DNA from: G965247475 sp965247475
GTDB lineage: Bacteria > Chloroflexota > UBA11872
DNA: 64,000 bases
Assembly: GCA_965247475.1 (NCBI GenBank)
Contig: OZ252016.1
Coordinates: 2,418,001 to 2,482,000, forward strand
Direction of reading: 5' to 3'
Shown piece by piece: positions 1 through 8,908 of the stretch (positions are counted from its first letter, which is position 1; every line of letters begins with the position of its first letter). The notes under the pieces were generated by a model, which had not been told where the DNA came from, searched no databases, and worked only from the letters and a program-made list of their open reading frames with translations. The translations under genes were made by a program, and so were the position numbers.

Positions 1-839
1 CCGGGTCGTTCAAAGATCGGGGCGCGGCTGTGGTCGCGAGCGTGCTGCGAGCCCGCGGCGTGGTCCGGGCGGTCGAGGACTCCTCGGGGAACGCGGGCGC
101 CGCCATGGCCGCGTACTGCGCCCGAGCCGGCATTGCAATCACCGTCTATGTACCCAGCCGCGCAGCGGGGCAAAAGCCGGCGCAGATCGCCGCCACCGGC
201 GCGGTTGTCGAACGGATCGAAGGCTCGCGCGAGGACGTCGCGGCGGCGGCCGCGGCGGCAGTGGCCGACGGCGGGGCCGCCTACGCATCCCACAGCCGGC
301 ACCCGATGTTCCTCGAGGGGATGAAGACGTTCGCGTTCGAGCTGATCGAGGCCTTCGGCGATCGAATCCCGGATCACCTCGTGATGCCGGTCGGGAATGG
401 CGGCCTGCTGCTCGGGGTCCACAAGGCGCTCGCTGAGCTGCGGCGGGCAGGTGTGGCGGTGACGGGACCGCGGCTGCACGTCGCGCAGGCCGCCGGCTGC
501 GCGCCCCTCGTGCAGGCGCTGCAGCAAGGCCGGGACGATCCCGCCGAAGTGCGGCGCGCGCCAACGATCGCGGGCGGCGTGGAAGTGGGATCGCCGTTTC
601 GCGGGCGTCAGATCATCGCGGCCGTGCGGCGCAGCGGCGGCAGCGCCGTGGCGATCCAGGATGGGGTCATCGAGGCGGCGCGGCGCGAGCTGGCGGCGCT
701 GGAGGGGCTGGACGTCGAACCCACCGCCGCGCTGGCATTCGCCGCCGCCGCGCGTCTACGCGAGTTGGGGACGATCGGCGCGCGCGACCGCGTGGTAGTG
801 CCGACGACGGGGAGTGGGCTAAAGGACCTGGCCGCCTAG
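1..839 (+). CDS. Threonine synthase-like PLP enzyme (5' end outside window)
   Basis: Fold type II pyridoxal-phosphate enzyme, most like threonine synthase, which makes threonine from O-phosphohomoserine. The reading frame is already open at base 3, where it reads GSFKDRG. The Lys of that motif (bases 12-14) is the expected PLP Schiff-base lysine. Next come an S-G-N-A-G phosphate/substrate loop (SSGNAGAAMA), a glycine loop (PVGNGGLLLG) and a C-terminal TGSGLKDL typical of threonine synthases. About 279 residues are visible, so roughly the first 60-80 are missing to the left. Its stop codon overlaps the stop of the convergent RDD gene in a shared CTAG. Threonine dehydratase-like members share the fold and cannot be fully excluded without the N-terminus. 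Confidence 0.8.
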   Translation, partial: GSFKDRGAAVVASVLRARGVVRAVEDSSGNAGAAMAAYCARAGIAITVYVPSRAAGQKPAQIAATGAVVERIEGSREDVAAAAAAAVADGGAAYASHSRHPMFLEGMKTFAFELIEAFGDRIPDHLVMPVGNGGLLLGVHKALAELRRAGVAVTGPRLHVAQAAGCAPLVQALQQGRDDPAEVRRAPTIAGGVEVGSPFRGRQIIAAVRRSGGSAVAIQDGVIEAARRELAALEGLDVEPTAALAFAAAARLRELGTIGARDRVVVPTTGSGLKDLAA

Positions 840-1459
840 AGGGGCCTCGCCGTACTCCCCCGTCCCGTGTCCTCGCGTCGTGCCCGAATGACGCGGGTTT
901 GGACGGGCAGATCGTGAATGCCGCGATGATCTCGCCGGCGAATTGCGACCCACAGATTGAGCGCGAGCACGGCAACCGGGAGGAAGATCGCCAACTCTAC
1001 CGTCGTGGAAGGGATCAGAAACACCAGATTCGAAACCAGCGCAAGCGTGAACTCCCGTCCGAGGATCGGGATTGGCCCGGCCGCCGATCCATCGTCGGCG
1101 ACGACGCGCAGACCGAGCAGGGCCTTCCCGATGGTGAAGCCAAACCCCGACTGCATGGCCCACCGGTACACGACGAGCGCAACCAGTCCCCAAATGCCAA
1201 GGCTCGGGTCGGCCACCTCGGCCGCCTCGGCCGCCGTGACGCCGGGATCGATGGACACCGCCCCCGCCCTGACTCCAACGAAAATGACCACAAACTGAAC
1301 GAAGAGCCAGTCAACGGCATAGGCGCCGGCGCGCCGATACACAACGGCGATATCGGCCGCGGCAGCCGATATCGGGGCGGGCGCCAGGTTCTCGGGGCCG
1401 GGGGCCGCGTCCTCACGCTCGCGGGACGGATCGCGATAACGATTGTCCGAGTCTGTCAT
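836..1459 (-). CDS. RDD family membrane protein
   Basis: Small integral membrane protein of the RDD family, often of unknown transport or stress function. After a charged, Pro-rich N-terminus of about 40 residues it has a first membrane helix carrying the R..A..D signature (RRAGAYAVDWL), then a second helix. A conserved 'GKALLGLRVVADDG' segment follows, then a third and fourth helix and a D-H-R-G-I-H-D-L motif that closes the domain. I chose the ATG at 1459 (MTDSDN...). An in-frame start at 1534 would add 25 Arg-rich residues with no family similarity. Convergent with the threonine synthase-like gene. Confidence 0.8.
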   Translation of the reverse strand: MTDSDNRYRDPSREREDAAPGPENLAPAPISAAAADIAVVYRRAGAYAVDWLFVQFVVIFVGVRAGAVSIDPGVTAAEAAEVADPSLGIWGLVALVVYRWAMQSGFGFTIGKALLGLRVVADDGSAAGPIPILGREFTLALVSNLVFLIPSTTVELAIFLPVAVLALNLWVAIRRRDHRGIHDLPVQTRVIRARREDTGRGSTARPL

Positions 1460-1658
1460 GGATCGGCCTCGCCGCGGCAGGAGACGCCACCGTAGCGCCC
1501 TTCGCGGGCGATGCCCACCGGGGCAGTATCCCATCCGGGACGCGGCGCTGCACGGTTACCCCCGGCGGCCGCGCCGGGTAGGTGGGCGACGGCTACCGGA
1601 GATAGACTTTGCCGAGTAAGCTGATCAACTTAGCTAGGAATACCTAGGGGCGGCCGCA

Positions 1659-2129
1659 ATGGTGGACGCGAACGCAGTGCGCACGAATCAAGCCTTCCTC
1701 ATCGGGCTCTCCGTGGCGGCGTTCATCCTTGGAACCGACCGGGCCGGCGGGTGGATCGTCCTGGGCGTGGGCGTGGTGATGGCGCTGGGGACGGCCGATC
1801 GACGCGCGGCGCTGTTCCAACAGATCTATCACCGGCTGCTGCGGCCCAGCGGGCTAGTGCGACCAGACCGCCGGCAAGAAAGCGCGACGCCGCATCAGTT
1901 CGCGCAGGCGCTTGGCTCGATCTTCACCCTGGCCGCCGGGCTGCTCTTGCTGTTCTCGCCGGTCGGCGCGCTCGGGTGGCTGCTGGTATGGATCGTGATT
2001 CTGCTGGCCGCCGTGAACCTGTTCGCCGGGTTCTGCGTGGGCTGCTTCCTCTACCTGCAGCTGGACCAGCGCGGGCTGCTCCCCAGCCGGTTCTCCGACC
2101 GCGCGCGCTCGAGCTCGGCGGCTCCCTGA
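1659..2129 (+). CDS. DUF4395 family membrane protein
   Basis: Membrane protein of 156 residues with two hydrophobic hairpins. The end of the second carries the DUF4395 signature NLFAGFCVGCFLY, containing a C-x-x-C pair inside the membrane. DUF4395 proteins are commonly encoded next to thioredoxin-like proteins, and that is the case here: a membrane-anchored thioredoxin starts 6 nt downstream. A membrane thiol-redox role for the pair is inference. The first cytoplasmic loop holds a basic stretch and the C-terminus is Ser/Arg-rich. Confidence 0.75.
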   Translation: MVDANAVRTNQAFLIGLSVAAFILGTDRAGGWIVLGVGVVMALGTADRRAALFQQIYHRLLRPSGLVRPDRRQESATPHQFAQALGSIFTLAAGLLLLFSPVGALGWLLVWIVILLAAVNLFAGFCVGCFLYLQLDQRGLLPSRFSDRARSSSAAP

Positions 2130-2135
2130 TCGCCG

Positions 2136-2534
2136 ATGGAGGCGCGGGTCCTGATCGTGGTTGGCGTCGCGGTCCTGTTCGTGGCCGCAGTGCTTGCCGT
2201 GCGCCTGTGGGTGGAGCGTCGGCGGCTCGCGACCATCGGGTCCGATGCCGCCGAATTCGCCACGCCCGGTCACGCAACGGTGCTGTACTTCTACACGGAT
2301 AGCTGCGAGCCGTGCGAACGGGTCCAGAAGCCCGAACTCAACCGGCTGGCGACCAATACGGCGCACGTGGTTGTGCGAGCGATCGACGCGGTCGCGGATC
2401 GATCCATCGCCAGACGCTTCCGAGTCCTGACGGTGCCGAGCACCGTGGTGCTGGATCCGGACGGCAAGGTGCTCGGCGTGAACTACGGGATAGCTCGACA
2501 GGCGACGCTGCTCAAGCAGATCTTCACCGACTGA
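2136..2534 (+). CDS. Membrane-anchored thioredoxin-like protein
   Basis: Thiol-disulfide protein of 132 residues. An N-terminal membrane anchor (about residues 5-25) is followed by a thioredoxin fold with the redox motif C-E-P-C (YTDSCEPCERV, about residues 55-65). The cis-proline loop is visible as TVPSTVV. The domain should face outside the cytoplasm given the single signal anchor and following basic residues. It lies 6 nt after the DUF4395 gene, so the two are very likely co-transcribed. The CEPC active site is less common than CGPC, so the exact partner and redox direction are unknown. Confidence 0.82.
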   Translation: MEARVLIVVGVAVLFVAAVLAVRLWVERRRLATIGSDAAEFATPGHATVLYFYTDSCEPCERVQKPELNRLATNTAHVVVRAIDAVADRSIARRFRVLTVPSTVVLDPDGKVLGVNYGIARQATLLKQIFTD

Positions 2535-2564
2535 CGCCCGCGGAACTGCCGGTAGACTGCATCC

Positions 2565-3317
2565 GTGGCCATTCGCGCGGTTGTCTTCGATCTCGGCGAT
2601 ACGCTCGTGACCCAGGAGCCGCTGGTCGGGTCGGTGAGCAATCGCCTGGGCGCGGCTGCCGTGGCCGCGATCATGCGCGCGTTCGCCGAGACGCCTCCGA
2701 CGGCCGGGCAACTCGCTGAATCGCTGGGCGAGGCATTGCACGACGCCGTGGCCGACGCGTATCGCACCGAGTGCGCGCTGCCGGACGTGCGTCAGATATT
2801 TCGCGAGGTGTCCGACCGATTCGACTGGGAACCGACCGCCGAACTGCTGGATCTGATGCTGCCCGCCTACTTCAAGCCCTGGTTCGATGCCATGACGGCC
2901 GACGAGCAGGCCGCGCCGGTGCTCTCGCTGCTGCGAACCGCCGGTTTGAGCACCGGGCTGATCGCGAACCTGATCTACGGTGACGAGCTGCTGCGCGCCC
3001 GGCTGTCCAAACTACGAATCCTGAATCAACTGGACACGCTGGTGCTCAGCACCGAGACCGGTTGGTTCAAGCCGCACCCGGCGGCGTTCCGCGAGGCGCA
3101 GCAGCGCTTGGGGATAACCGCGGACGAGGGCCTGATGGTGGGCGACGATTGGGAGTTCGACGTGCAGGCGCCTCAACGGATGGGCATGCGCGCCATCTGG
3201 CTGCGGCGGGACGGCGCCGAGGCGCCAGACGGGGTGACGCCCGACGAGACCATCGAGCGCCTGGGCGATCTGTTGCCGGCGATCGCCAGGCAGGAGTCCC
3301 CGGACCCGATCACATGA
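2565..3317 (+). CDS. HAD-superfamily hydrolase
   Basis: Haloacid dehalogenase-type phosphohydrolase of 250 residues. Motif I is FDLGDTL (nucleophile Asp9, acid/base Asp12). Motif III Lys lies in WFKPHPAAF, and motif IV is MVGDDWEFDV. A helical cap domain lies between motifs I and II. The substrate cannot be told from sequence. The start is GTG at 2565. The stop overlaps the ATG of the next methyltransferase gene (ATGA at 3314-3317), implying translational coupling. Confidence 0.85.
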   Translation: MAIRAVVFDLGDTLVTQEPLVGSVSNRLGAAAVAAIMRAFAETPPTAGQLAESLGEALHDAVADAYRTECALPDVRQIFREVSDRFDWEPTAELLDLMLPAYFKPWFDAMTADEQAAPVLSLLRTAGLSTGLIANLIYGDELLRARLSKLRILNQLDTLVLSTETGWFKPHPAAFREAQQRLGITADEGLMVGDDWEFDVQAPQRMGMRAIWLRRDGAEAPDGVTPDETIERLGDLLPAIARQESPDPIT

Positions 3318-4048
3318 CGGGCGCGCAGCGCGCCCGGCTCCGAGGCCTCGCCCGCCGGATGTACCGGCTCCCGAGCCCAACGTACAACCACGCGTCCAAG
3401 CGCAACCTTCGTCGATTTGGGGATGTGCTCTCGACCGCGGCCCGGCGCGAGCGTGCGCGCGTTCTCAACGTGGGCGGCGGCGGACGCCGGCATCCGCCCG
3501 ATACGCTCGACTGGTTTGTGCGGCAGTCCCTCGTCAACGTGGACATCGTGCGGAACCCGCGCGTCGGGTGCCTGGCCGACGCGCAGCGGCTGCCGTTCGC
3601 CTCCGACGCGTTCGCCGGGGCGCTTTCGACCGCTGTGCTGGAGCACGTCCCGGAGCCGAATCGAGCCGTGGCCGAAATGCGCCGGGTGTGCAGGCCCGGC
3701 GCGCTGATCTACGTAGAGGTCCCGTTTCTCCAAGGGTTCCATGCGTCGCCAAACGACTTCCAGCGCTTCACGCGGAGCGGCCTCGAGTACCTGTTCCGCC
3801 AGGACGCCGATGTGGAGGTAGGCGTCTGCGTGGGACCGAGCTCGGCGTTGAGCTGGACGCTGCGTGGGTTCCTCAAAGGTGTTCTCAGCGGGTTCTCGCG
3901 GAACAAGACGGCCACGCGCGCGGCGGACTTCGTGGCCGCCTGGCTGACCGTCCCGATCAAATTCCTCGATCGGTTGGTGGCCGACCGACCGGCCTCGGAG
4001 GATCTGGCCTCGGGTTTCTACTTGTTCGCGCGGGTGCGGAAGGCATAG
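3314..4048 (+). CDS. Class I SAM-dependent methyltransferase
   Basis: Methyltransferase_11-type protein of 244 residues. The SAM-binding motif I is VLNVGGGGRRHP (about residue 50). An acidic strand (LVNVDIV) and the post-motif ALSTAVLEHVPEP, typical of UbiE/Methyltransferase_11 proteins, follow. The C-terminal third is hydrophobic and Arg-rich and may contact the membrane or a lipid substrate. I chose the ATG at 3314, which overlaps the HAD stop by 4 nt. A longer frame to 3062 runs antiparallel to no known domain and lies inside the HAD gene. Acceptor substrate unknown. Confidence 0.82.
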   Translation: MTGAQRARLRGLARRMYRLPSPTYNHASKRNLRRFGDVLSTAARRERARVLNVGGGGRRHPPDTLDWFVRQSLVNVDIVRNPRVGCLADAQRLPFASDAFAGALSTAVLEHVPEPNRAVAEMRRVCRPGALIYVEVPFLQGFHASPNDFQRFTRSGLEYLFRQDADVEVGVCVGPSSALSWTLRGFLKGVLSGFSRNKTATRAADFVAAWLTVPIKFLDRLVADRPASEDLASGFYLFARVRKA

Positions 4049-4093
4049 GGAGCGCTCTCGCGCCGGCCGCAGCGGCCCGAGTGAGGCGCCGGG

Positions 4094-5083
4094 CTACAGG
4101 CGCACGACCGTTTCACTGGCGGCCGCGGCGTACGCCGCATCGATCACGCGCTGGACCTCCAGCCCGCGGTCGCCGTCAAGCGTCAGCGCCGCGCCGTCCT
4201 CGACGGCGGCTACGAATGCGTCGATCAGTGGGAGATCGTGCAGCTCGCCCGGCGGCATCGTCACGGTCTGGCTCGCTCCTCCTCGTTGCACGGTGAAGGA
4301 ACTGCCACGGACGTACGGCACATTCACGTGCCCCTGGGTGCACCAGATCTCGTAGTCGCCGCGCGCCGGATCGATGCTCCAGCACGACGAGAGCGTGGCG
4401 TGCACACCGGAGCGATAGCGAATGATGAGCGACGCGGTGTCCTCCACATCGGCGTCGCCGAGCACACGCCGGTCGGTGAAGGCGGCCACGGCCTCCGCGG
4501 GTCCGGCGAGCTCGTGGAACAGATCGATCCGGTGGCTGGCGGCATCCATGAGCGGTCCGCCGCCGCCCTCGACGGCCCGGAGTCTCCACCTCTTCGGGTC
4601 ATCGGCCGATAGGCGAAGCGCAGCCGAGGCGTTGCCGTGCAGCGCGATCAGCCGCCCAAGCTCGCCGGATCGGACCATCTGCGCAACCCGCAGATTGATC
4701 GGATAGAAGCGGTGGTAGAACGCGACCCCAAGCGTCAGGTCGGCGTGTGAAGCCGCGGACACCATGGCCTCGGCCTCGGATCCGTTCAGGGCCATGGGCT
4801 TCTCGACCAGCACGTGCAAGCCGTGTTGGATCGCGGCGAGCGTGTGAGGGGCGTGGAGGTGAACCGGCGTGGCGACGTAGACCGCATCAAGGGTCGATGC
4901 GGCGAGCATGGCGTCGAAGTCGACAAACGCATGTGGGACGTCGAACGCCGCCGCGTCGGCGGCCAGTGCGGCGGGATCGCGGCGGCAGATGGCCGTGAGC
5001 TCGCTGCGGCCGTGGGCCTGGATGGCCGGCGCGACCGCCTTGCGGGCGATGTCGCCGAATCCAACGATGCCCCATCGCAGCAT
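4094..5083 (-). CDS. Gfo/Idh/MocA family oxidoreductase
   Basis: NAD(P)-dependent sugar or cyclitol oxidoreductase of 329 residues. The N-terminal Rossmann domain starts WGIVGFGDIARK. The family lysine sits in HVLVEKPMAL (about residue 95). A second motif, GGGGPLMDAASHRIDLF, holds the His and Asp expected at the substrate site. The C-terminal alpha/beta domain is complete. The substrate cannot be assigned; no sugar transporter or kinase is adjacent. The gene stands alone on the minus strand, convergent with the methyltransferase. Confidence 0.85.
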   Translation of the reverse strand: MLRWGIVGFGDIARKAVAPAIQAHGRSELTAICRRDPAALAADAAAFDVPHAFVDFDAMLAASTLDAVYVATPVHLHAPHTLAAIQHGLHVLVEKPMALNGSEAEAMVSAASHADLTLGVAFYHRFYPINLRVAQMVRSGELGRLIALHGNASAALRLSADDPKRWRLRAVEGGGGPLMDAASHRIDLFHELAGPAEAVAAFTDRRVLGDADVEDTASLIIRYRSGVHATLSSCWSIDPARGDYEIWCTQGHVNVPYVRGSSFTVQRGGASQTVTMPPGELHDLPLIDAFVAAVEDGAALTLDGDRGLEVQRVIDAAYAAAASETVVRL

Positions 5084-5236
5084 GCGCGGCGGTCTTGGGA
5101 GAGCGGCTCACGCGGCCGATCCGGCGCAATCATGGCCCAGGCCGCACGCGTGCGCGACCCGTGGGCGCGTCTGTGCGTGCCCGCCCGCAGACAGGCGTGG
5201 AGCGATGGAGGGTCGGCTATCGGCTGGGCCCGGCGC

Positions 5237-5590
5237 TTACTCTTGAACCCAAGTCAAGGCGCGCTCAAGCGCCTGGGCGGCTGTATCCATCGCCGCCACC
5301 CGGTCGGCGTCCGCGAATTCAGGCGCGGCGGTGTCGAGGACCTGGATCATTGCCGGAACGACATCGTTAGCCATGAGATCCGCCCAGCTTGACGAGACGG
5401 GTTCGTTCGACTCAAACCAGTCAGCCAGCAAAGAGGTCATGGCGGCGATCGCAAGGAACGCCGACGGATGCTCCGCGGTGCGGATCAGCCGGAGGCTTTC
5501 GCGCTTAGCGTCGGCCAGCGACGAGAGGCTAGGTTGCTGCGAGAGCAGACTACGCAGCGGCGCTTTGGCGGGCTGGCTTTCTGAAGTCAT
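5237..5590 (-). CDS. Hypothetical protein downstream of pyrE
   Basis: Not recognised. It is an all-helical-looking protein of 117 residues without cysteines or membrane segments. Its ATG at 5590 lies 41 nt inside the end of pyrE, so it is either translationally coupled or starts slightly later; no other ATG occurs in the first 50 codons. Its composition (Ala, Leu, Ser, with spaced Glu/Asp) is that of a soluble small protein. The coupling to pyrE is the only functional clue. Confidence 0.5.
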   Translation of the reverse strand: MTSESQPAKAPLRSLLSQQPSLSSLADAKRESLRLIRTAEHPSAFLAIAAMTSLLADWFESNEPVSSSWADLMANDVVPAMIQVLDTAAPEFADADRVAAMDTAAQALERALTWVQE

Positions 5591-6176
5591 CTACCGTGTA
5601 AATCGAGAGGCTGGGCACGCCGACGCCCGCCATAGCCGCTTCGAAACCCTCTAGGCGGTCAACGAGGGCGACCGCAAGGACGACCCTCATGCCGGAATCA
5701 CGAAGCCGCTTGACGGCGAGCTTGGCCGATCCACCCGAGGTAACGACGTCGTCGACTACCACTACGTTTTCGACGCCCTTGGTCGGGCCTTCGATCCACC
5801 GCGCCGTGCCGTGGTCTTTTTGCTCCTTACGCACGATCAAGCCTTTTAGTAGCTGCTCAGTCCCGGCGCTGAGGAGAGAGATCGACGTGACTATTGGGTC
5901 AGCGCCCAGCGTGAGACCGCCAACGGCGTCGGCCTCAGGCGCGTTCTTCCTGATCACCCCAAGGAACGCTTCGCCGACCAGGCGGGCGCCCGCGGGACTG
6001 AGAGTTACCGGCTTTGAGTCGAAGTAGTAGGCGCTTGGACTCCCGGAGGCGAGCGTGAAGTCGCCTTCAAGAAGAGCATCGCGCTCCAACTGCACTCGGA
6101 GCCGCTCCCGCTCGCCACCTGCGCGCGCAGATGCTGCCGACGTACGGGAGGGACCTACTGCTCCGGCTATTGGCAC
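5550..6176 (-). CDS. pyrE: Orotate phosphoribosyltransferase
   Basis: Transfers ribose-5-phosphate from PRPP to orotate, giving OMP in pyrimidine synthesis. The PRPP-binding loop is VVVVDDVVTSGGSA, complete with the paired Asp residues. The flexible catalytic loop is RKEQKDHGTARWIEG with the family lysines. An N-terminal 'FTLASGSPSAYYFDSK' substrate segment is clear. It starts at GTG 6176, giving about 208 residues, normal for the family. No other pyr gene is in the window; a small hypothetical gene overlaps its 3' end. Confidence 0.93.
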   Translation of the reverse strand: MPIAGAVGPSRTSAASARAGGERERLRVQLERDALLEGDFTLASGSPSAYYFDSKPVTLSPAGARLVGEAFLGVIRKNAPEADAVGGLTLGADPIVTSISLLSAGTEQLLKGLIVRKEQKDHGTARWIEGPTKGVENVVVVDDVVTSGGSAKLAVKRLRDSGMRVVLAVALVDRLEGFEAAMAGVGVPSLSIYTVDDFRKPARQSAAA

Positions 6177-6245
6177 AGCCCCCTCAAGATTGGCCGCACT
6201 GTACCAAGGTCCCGCCTGCGATGACGGCCTGTGGCTGTCGGCCGG

Positions 6246-6318
6246 CAGCCCCGCCCGGACTCGAACCGGGGCGCATGGTTTAGGAAACCACTGCTCTATC
6301 CGACTGAGCTACGGGGCC
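6246..6318 (-). tRNA. tRNA-Arg (anticodon CCT)
   Basis: All cloverleaf arms fold on the minus strand. The acceptor 7 bp runs from 6312-6318 against 6247-6253. The D stem is GCTC/GAGC, the anticodon stem GTGGT/ACCAT with loop TTCCTAA, and the T arm CCCGG-TTCGAGT-CCGGG. Bases 34-36 read CCT, so it decodes AGG (Arg). The discriminator is G. The 3' CCA is not encoded. Confidence 0.95.
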
Positions 6319-6406
6319 CAGTGTCAATCTACAGGTTCGGCGCGGCGTTCGGAATGGCCCTCAGCCGGTCGCGGCGATTTGGAAAGACGGGCGGTGGGAA
6401 CCGCAG

Positions 6407-6994
6407 CTAGCAGCTTCCAAAGCTCCCGCACTGGAAGCCGCCGCCCGCTCCCCCCGTACCCCCCGGGATGACGTCTTCCTTCCCGACGATCTGAAAATTG
6501 TATTCCAGCCGTTTTGCCGGTTCACCGGTCCGCAGCGACGGGTCGCGCTCGACCAGCTCGAAGACCACGGTCGTCTCGCCCTCGACGTTGCCGCGCAACT
6601 CGACTTCCTTGGCCGCCGTGCTCGGGTCGCCGAGCAGCCCGTCGGTTTCGAATGCGGGTCGGCCATCGATCCTGGCCCACTCCATGAGGAACGCGTCGGG
6701 CGCGTGCGCCATCCGCCAGCGCAACGTGGAGCTGTCGTCTCCAGAGAGCTGGATCACCGTCCCCTTCTGATCCGGAAGGCCGATGTCGACCCAGAAGATA
6801 TTGGCCACGATCACGTCGGGGCCGGCGTCCGCTTCGGTCAGCAGCTGGTAGTCGAGCTGCTCGCGGCCGGTCGCGACGGAGCGCGATGACGAGTCCGCCG
6901 TTTGGCCGTCCGCGCCGCACGCGGTGAGGGACACCAGTCCGGCAAGCAACACGCCGCACAGGAGCGCGCGCCCGCCAGTCCGTCGCGCCCGCAT
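6407..6994 (-). CDS. Secreted lipoprotein of unknown function
   Basis: Protein of 195 residues with an Arg-rich n-region, a hydrophobic stretch and a lipobox LTAC followed by Gly. It should therefore be lipid-anchored on the outer face of the cytoplasmic membrane. The mature part looks like one beta-rich domain (VFELVERDPSLRTGEPAKRL region). The C-terminal tail is Gly-rich with two cysteines (GGFQCGSFGSC). No family is recognised. I chose the ATG at 6994 because it gives a perfect signal peptide; an upstream extension in the same frame runs antisense through the tRNA-Glu gene and ffh. Confidence 0.7.
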   Translation of the reverse strand: MRARRTGGRALLCGVLLAGLVSLTACGADGQTADSSSRSVATGREQLDYQLLTEADAGPDVIVANIFWVDIGLPDQKGTVIQLSGDDSSTLRWRMAHAPDAFLMEWARIDGRPAFETDGLLGDPSTAAKEVELRGNVEGETTVVFELVERDPSLRTGEPAKRLEYNFQIVGKEDVIPGGTGGAGGGFQCGSFGSC

Positions 6995-7095
6995 GGTTCC
7001 ACCTCGCTCCGGGAGGGCTCGATCACCGTAGCTCACCGTCGACCGCCGAGGCCCTGCCCGCAAATCAGCGGGCGATGCGCGGGATCGCGCTCGGG

Positions 7096-7169
7096 TAGGG
7101 CATGCGGGATTCGAACCCGCGATCTCCGCCTTGAGAGGGCGGTGTCCTAGGCCGCTAGACGAATGCCCC
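7096..7169 (-). tRNA. tRNA-Glu (anticodon CTC)
   Basis: Full cloverleaf on the minus strand. The acceptor GGGGCAT pairs with ATGCCCT (first pair G-U), the anticodon stem is CCGCC/GGCGG with loop CTCTCAA, and the T arm is GCGGG-TTCGAAT-CCCGC. The anticodon CTC decodes GAG (Glu). Discriminator A; CCA is not encoded. It lies between the lipoprotein gene and divergent ffh. Confidence 0.95.
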
Positions 7170-7271
7170 ACGGGGTCGCACCGGCGAGCGCCCATCGTAT
7201 CGAACCGCGCGGCGCGCCTGGGAGACCCGCCACTACAATCGACGCGACCCCCCGCACGCCAGCCGAACCCC

Positions 7272-8609
7272 ATGTTCGAGAGCCTCTCCGACCGCCTGAA
7301 CGGGATCTTCAAGAACCTCGGGAGGCGCGGTCGGCTTTCCGAGAAGGAGATCGCAGCCGCCTTGCGCGAGGTGCGCATGGCGCTGCTGGAGGCGGACGTC
7401 GATTTTCGAGTGGCCAGGGACTTTGTGGCGGGCGTGCGGGAGCGGGCCGTGGGCGCGGAAGTGCTGCAAAGCGTGACCCCGGCGCAGCAGGTCATGAAGA
7501 TCGTGCAGGACAGCCTTGCCGAGCTGCTGGGCGGCGAGACCGCCCGGATCGCGCGCGCCGCACAACCGCCGACCGTGCTCATGCTGGTCGGGCTGCAGGG
7601 CTCGGGGAAGACGACGACTGCGGCGAAGCTCGCACTTGCGGCCCGGCGGGAGGGAGGCCGCGCCCTGCTGGTAGCGGCGGACACGTATCGACCGGCGGCG
7701 ATCGAGCAGCTGCGCGCGCTGGGAGCGCAGATCGATGTGCCGGTGCACGATGAGGGCGCCGACGCCGCGCCGGTGGACATCGCGACCCACGGCGTCAACC
7801 GCGCACGGGACGACGGGTCGTCCCATGTGATCGTGGACACGGCGGGCCGGCTGCAGATCGACGACAAGATGATGGCCGAAGTCGAGAGCATTCGCGCGGC
7901 CATCAAGCCTCACGAATCGCTGCTCGTGGTGGACGCGATGACCGGACAGGAAGCGGTCTCGGTCGCCCGGGAGTTTCACGCCCGCGCCAAGTTGACGGGA
8001 CTGATCCTGACGAAGCTGGACGGTGACGCGCGCGGCGGCGCGGCACTTTCCATCCGGTCGGTGACCGGCGTTCCGGTGAAATACGTGGGGACCGGTGAGG
8101 CGATCGAGCCGCTCGAGGTATTCCACCCAGATCGAATGGCCTCGCGGATCCTCGGCATGGGCGACGTCGTAAGCCTGGTCGAGCGCGCGCAGCAGGTGGT
8201 GGACAGAACGCAGGCGAAAGAACTGGAAGCGAAGATGCGGTCGGCGACCTTCGGGCTCGACGACTTCCTGGACCAGTTCCGCCAGGTGCGACAGATGGGG
8301 TCGATGAGCCAGGTCCTGTCGATGCTGCCGGGGATGAGCCGCGCCGCGAACGATCCAAACGTACGGGAGGCGCTGGATGGGCAGGCGATGCGCCGATTCG
8401 AGGCGATCATCCTGTCGATGACGCCGCAAGAGCGCACGAGCCCCGACCTCATCAACGGGAGCCGGCGGCGGCGTATCGCCGCCGGCAGTGGAACCAGCGT
8501 GCAGGCGGTCAATCAGTTGCTGAAGCAGTTCCGGCAGGCGCGGCAGATCATGCAAACAATCAGCAAGGGTCGTGTGCCGCGCGGCCTGGAGGGTCTGCTC
8601 GGTCAGTAG
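7272..8609 (+). CDS. ffh: Signal recognition particle GTPase Ffh
   Basis: Binds signal sequences of nascent membrane proteins and, with SRP RNA and FtsY, delivers ribosomes to the membrane. The 445 residues show the NG domain with P-loop GLQGSGKTTT, the DTAGRLQID switch and TKLDGDARGG. A Met-rich M domain (MSQVLSMLPGMS..., then GTSVQAVNQLLKQF) follows. I chose the ATG at 7272, 35 nt after a TACAAT-like -10 element near 7231. No SRP RNA gene could be recognised nearby. Confidence 0.96.
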   Translation: MFESLSDRLNGIFKNLGRRGRLSEKEIAAALREVRMALLEADVDFRVARDFVAGVRERAVGAEVLQSVTPAQQVMKIVQDSLAELLGGETARIARAAQPPTVLMLVGLQGSGKTTTAAKLALAARREGGRALLVAADTYRPAAIEQLRALGAQIDVPVHDEGADAAPVDIATHGVNRARDDGSSHVIVDTAGRLQIDDKMMAEVESIRAAIKPHESLLVVDAMTGQEAVSVAREFHARAKLTGLILTKLDGDARGGAALSIRSVTGVPVKYVGTGEAIEPLEVFHPDRMASRILGMGDVVSLVERAQQVVDRTQAKELEAKMRSATFGLDDFLDQFRQVRQMGSMSQVLSMLPGMSRAANDPNVREALDGQAMRRFEAIILSMTPQERTSPDLINGSRRRRIAAGSGTSVQAVNQLLKQFRQARQIMQTISKGRVPRGLEGLLGQ

Positions 8610-8908
8610 CGGCTCGCCGGTCTGCGTCCTGAAGACCGCGAAGCGAGCGCTGGGAACTGGTCAGCGCATTTGTCCCTTGGGCCGTCGCAACACCGTGATT
8701 TCCGCCGGCCGTTTGGCCCTGTCCAGGCGCGCCGACGCGAGCCGCGCCGGGGAGGATCAAGTGTCGGGCGCCGCGGGAAGGAAACGGAACTGGGGCAAGC
8801 TCGGGACCGTACGGCGGTATCCCTGGCTCGTGTTCATCGAGCACTGGTGGGCAATCATCGCCCGGGGCGCGTCAACGCGTTGCCTTCGTCGGGGAAGGGT
8901 CCCCTACG
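8610..8908. other. Intergenic, no gene supported
   Basis: About 300 nt between ffh and a convergent small gene. Frames on both strands are broken or have implausible Arg/Cys-rich composition. I looked for an SRP RNA tip here (GGAAG with an asymmetric loop) and found only a weak, unconvincing GGAAGGAAAC near 8775. Confidence 0.4.

Noticed and set aside
6995..7906. Long minus-strand frame continuing upstream of the lipoprotein gene
   Set aside because: It runs antisense through tRNA-Glu and ffh with Arg/Ser-rich composition; the signal peptide at 6994 fixes the real start.
8760..8800. Possible SRP RNA tip (GGAAGGAAAC) downstream of ffh
   Set aside because: No GGAAG/AGCAG apical-loop pairing or flanking stems of SRP RNA could be found.
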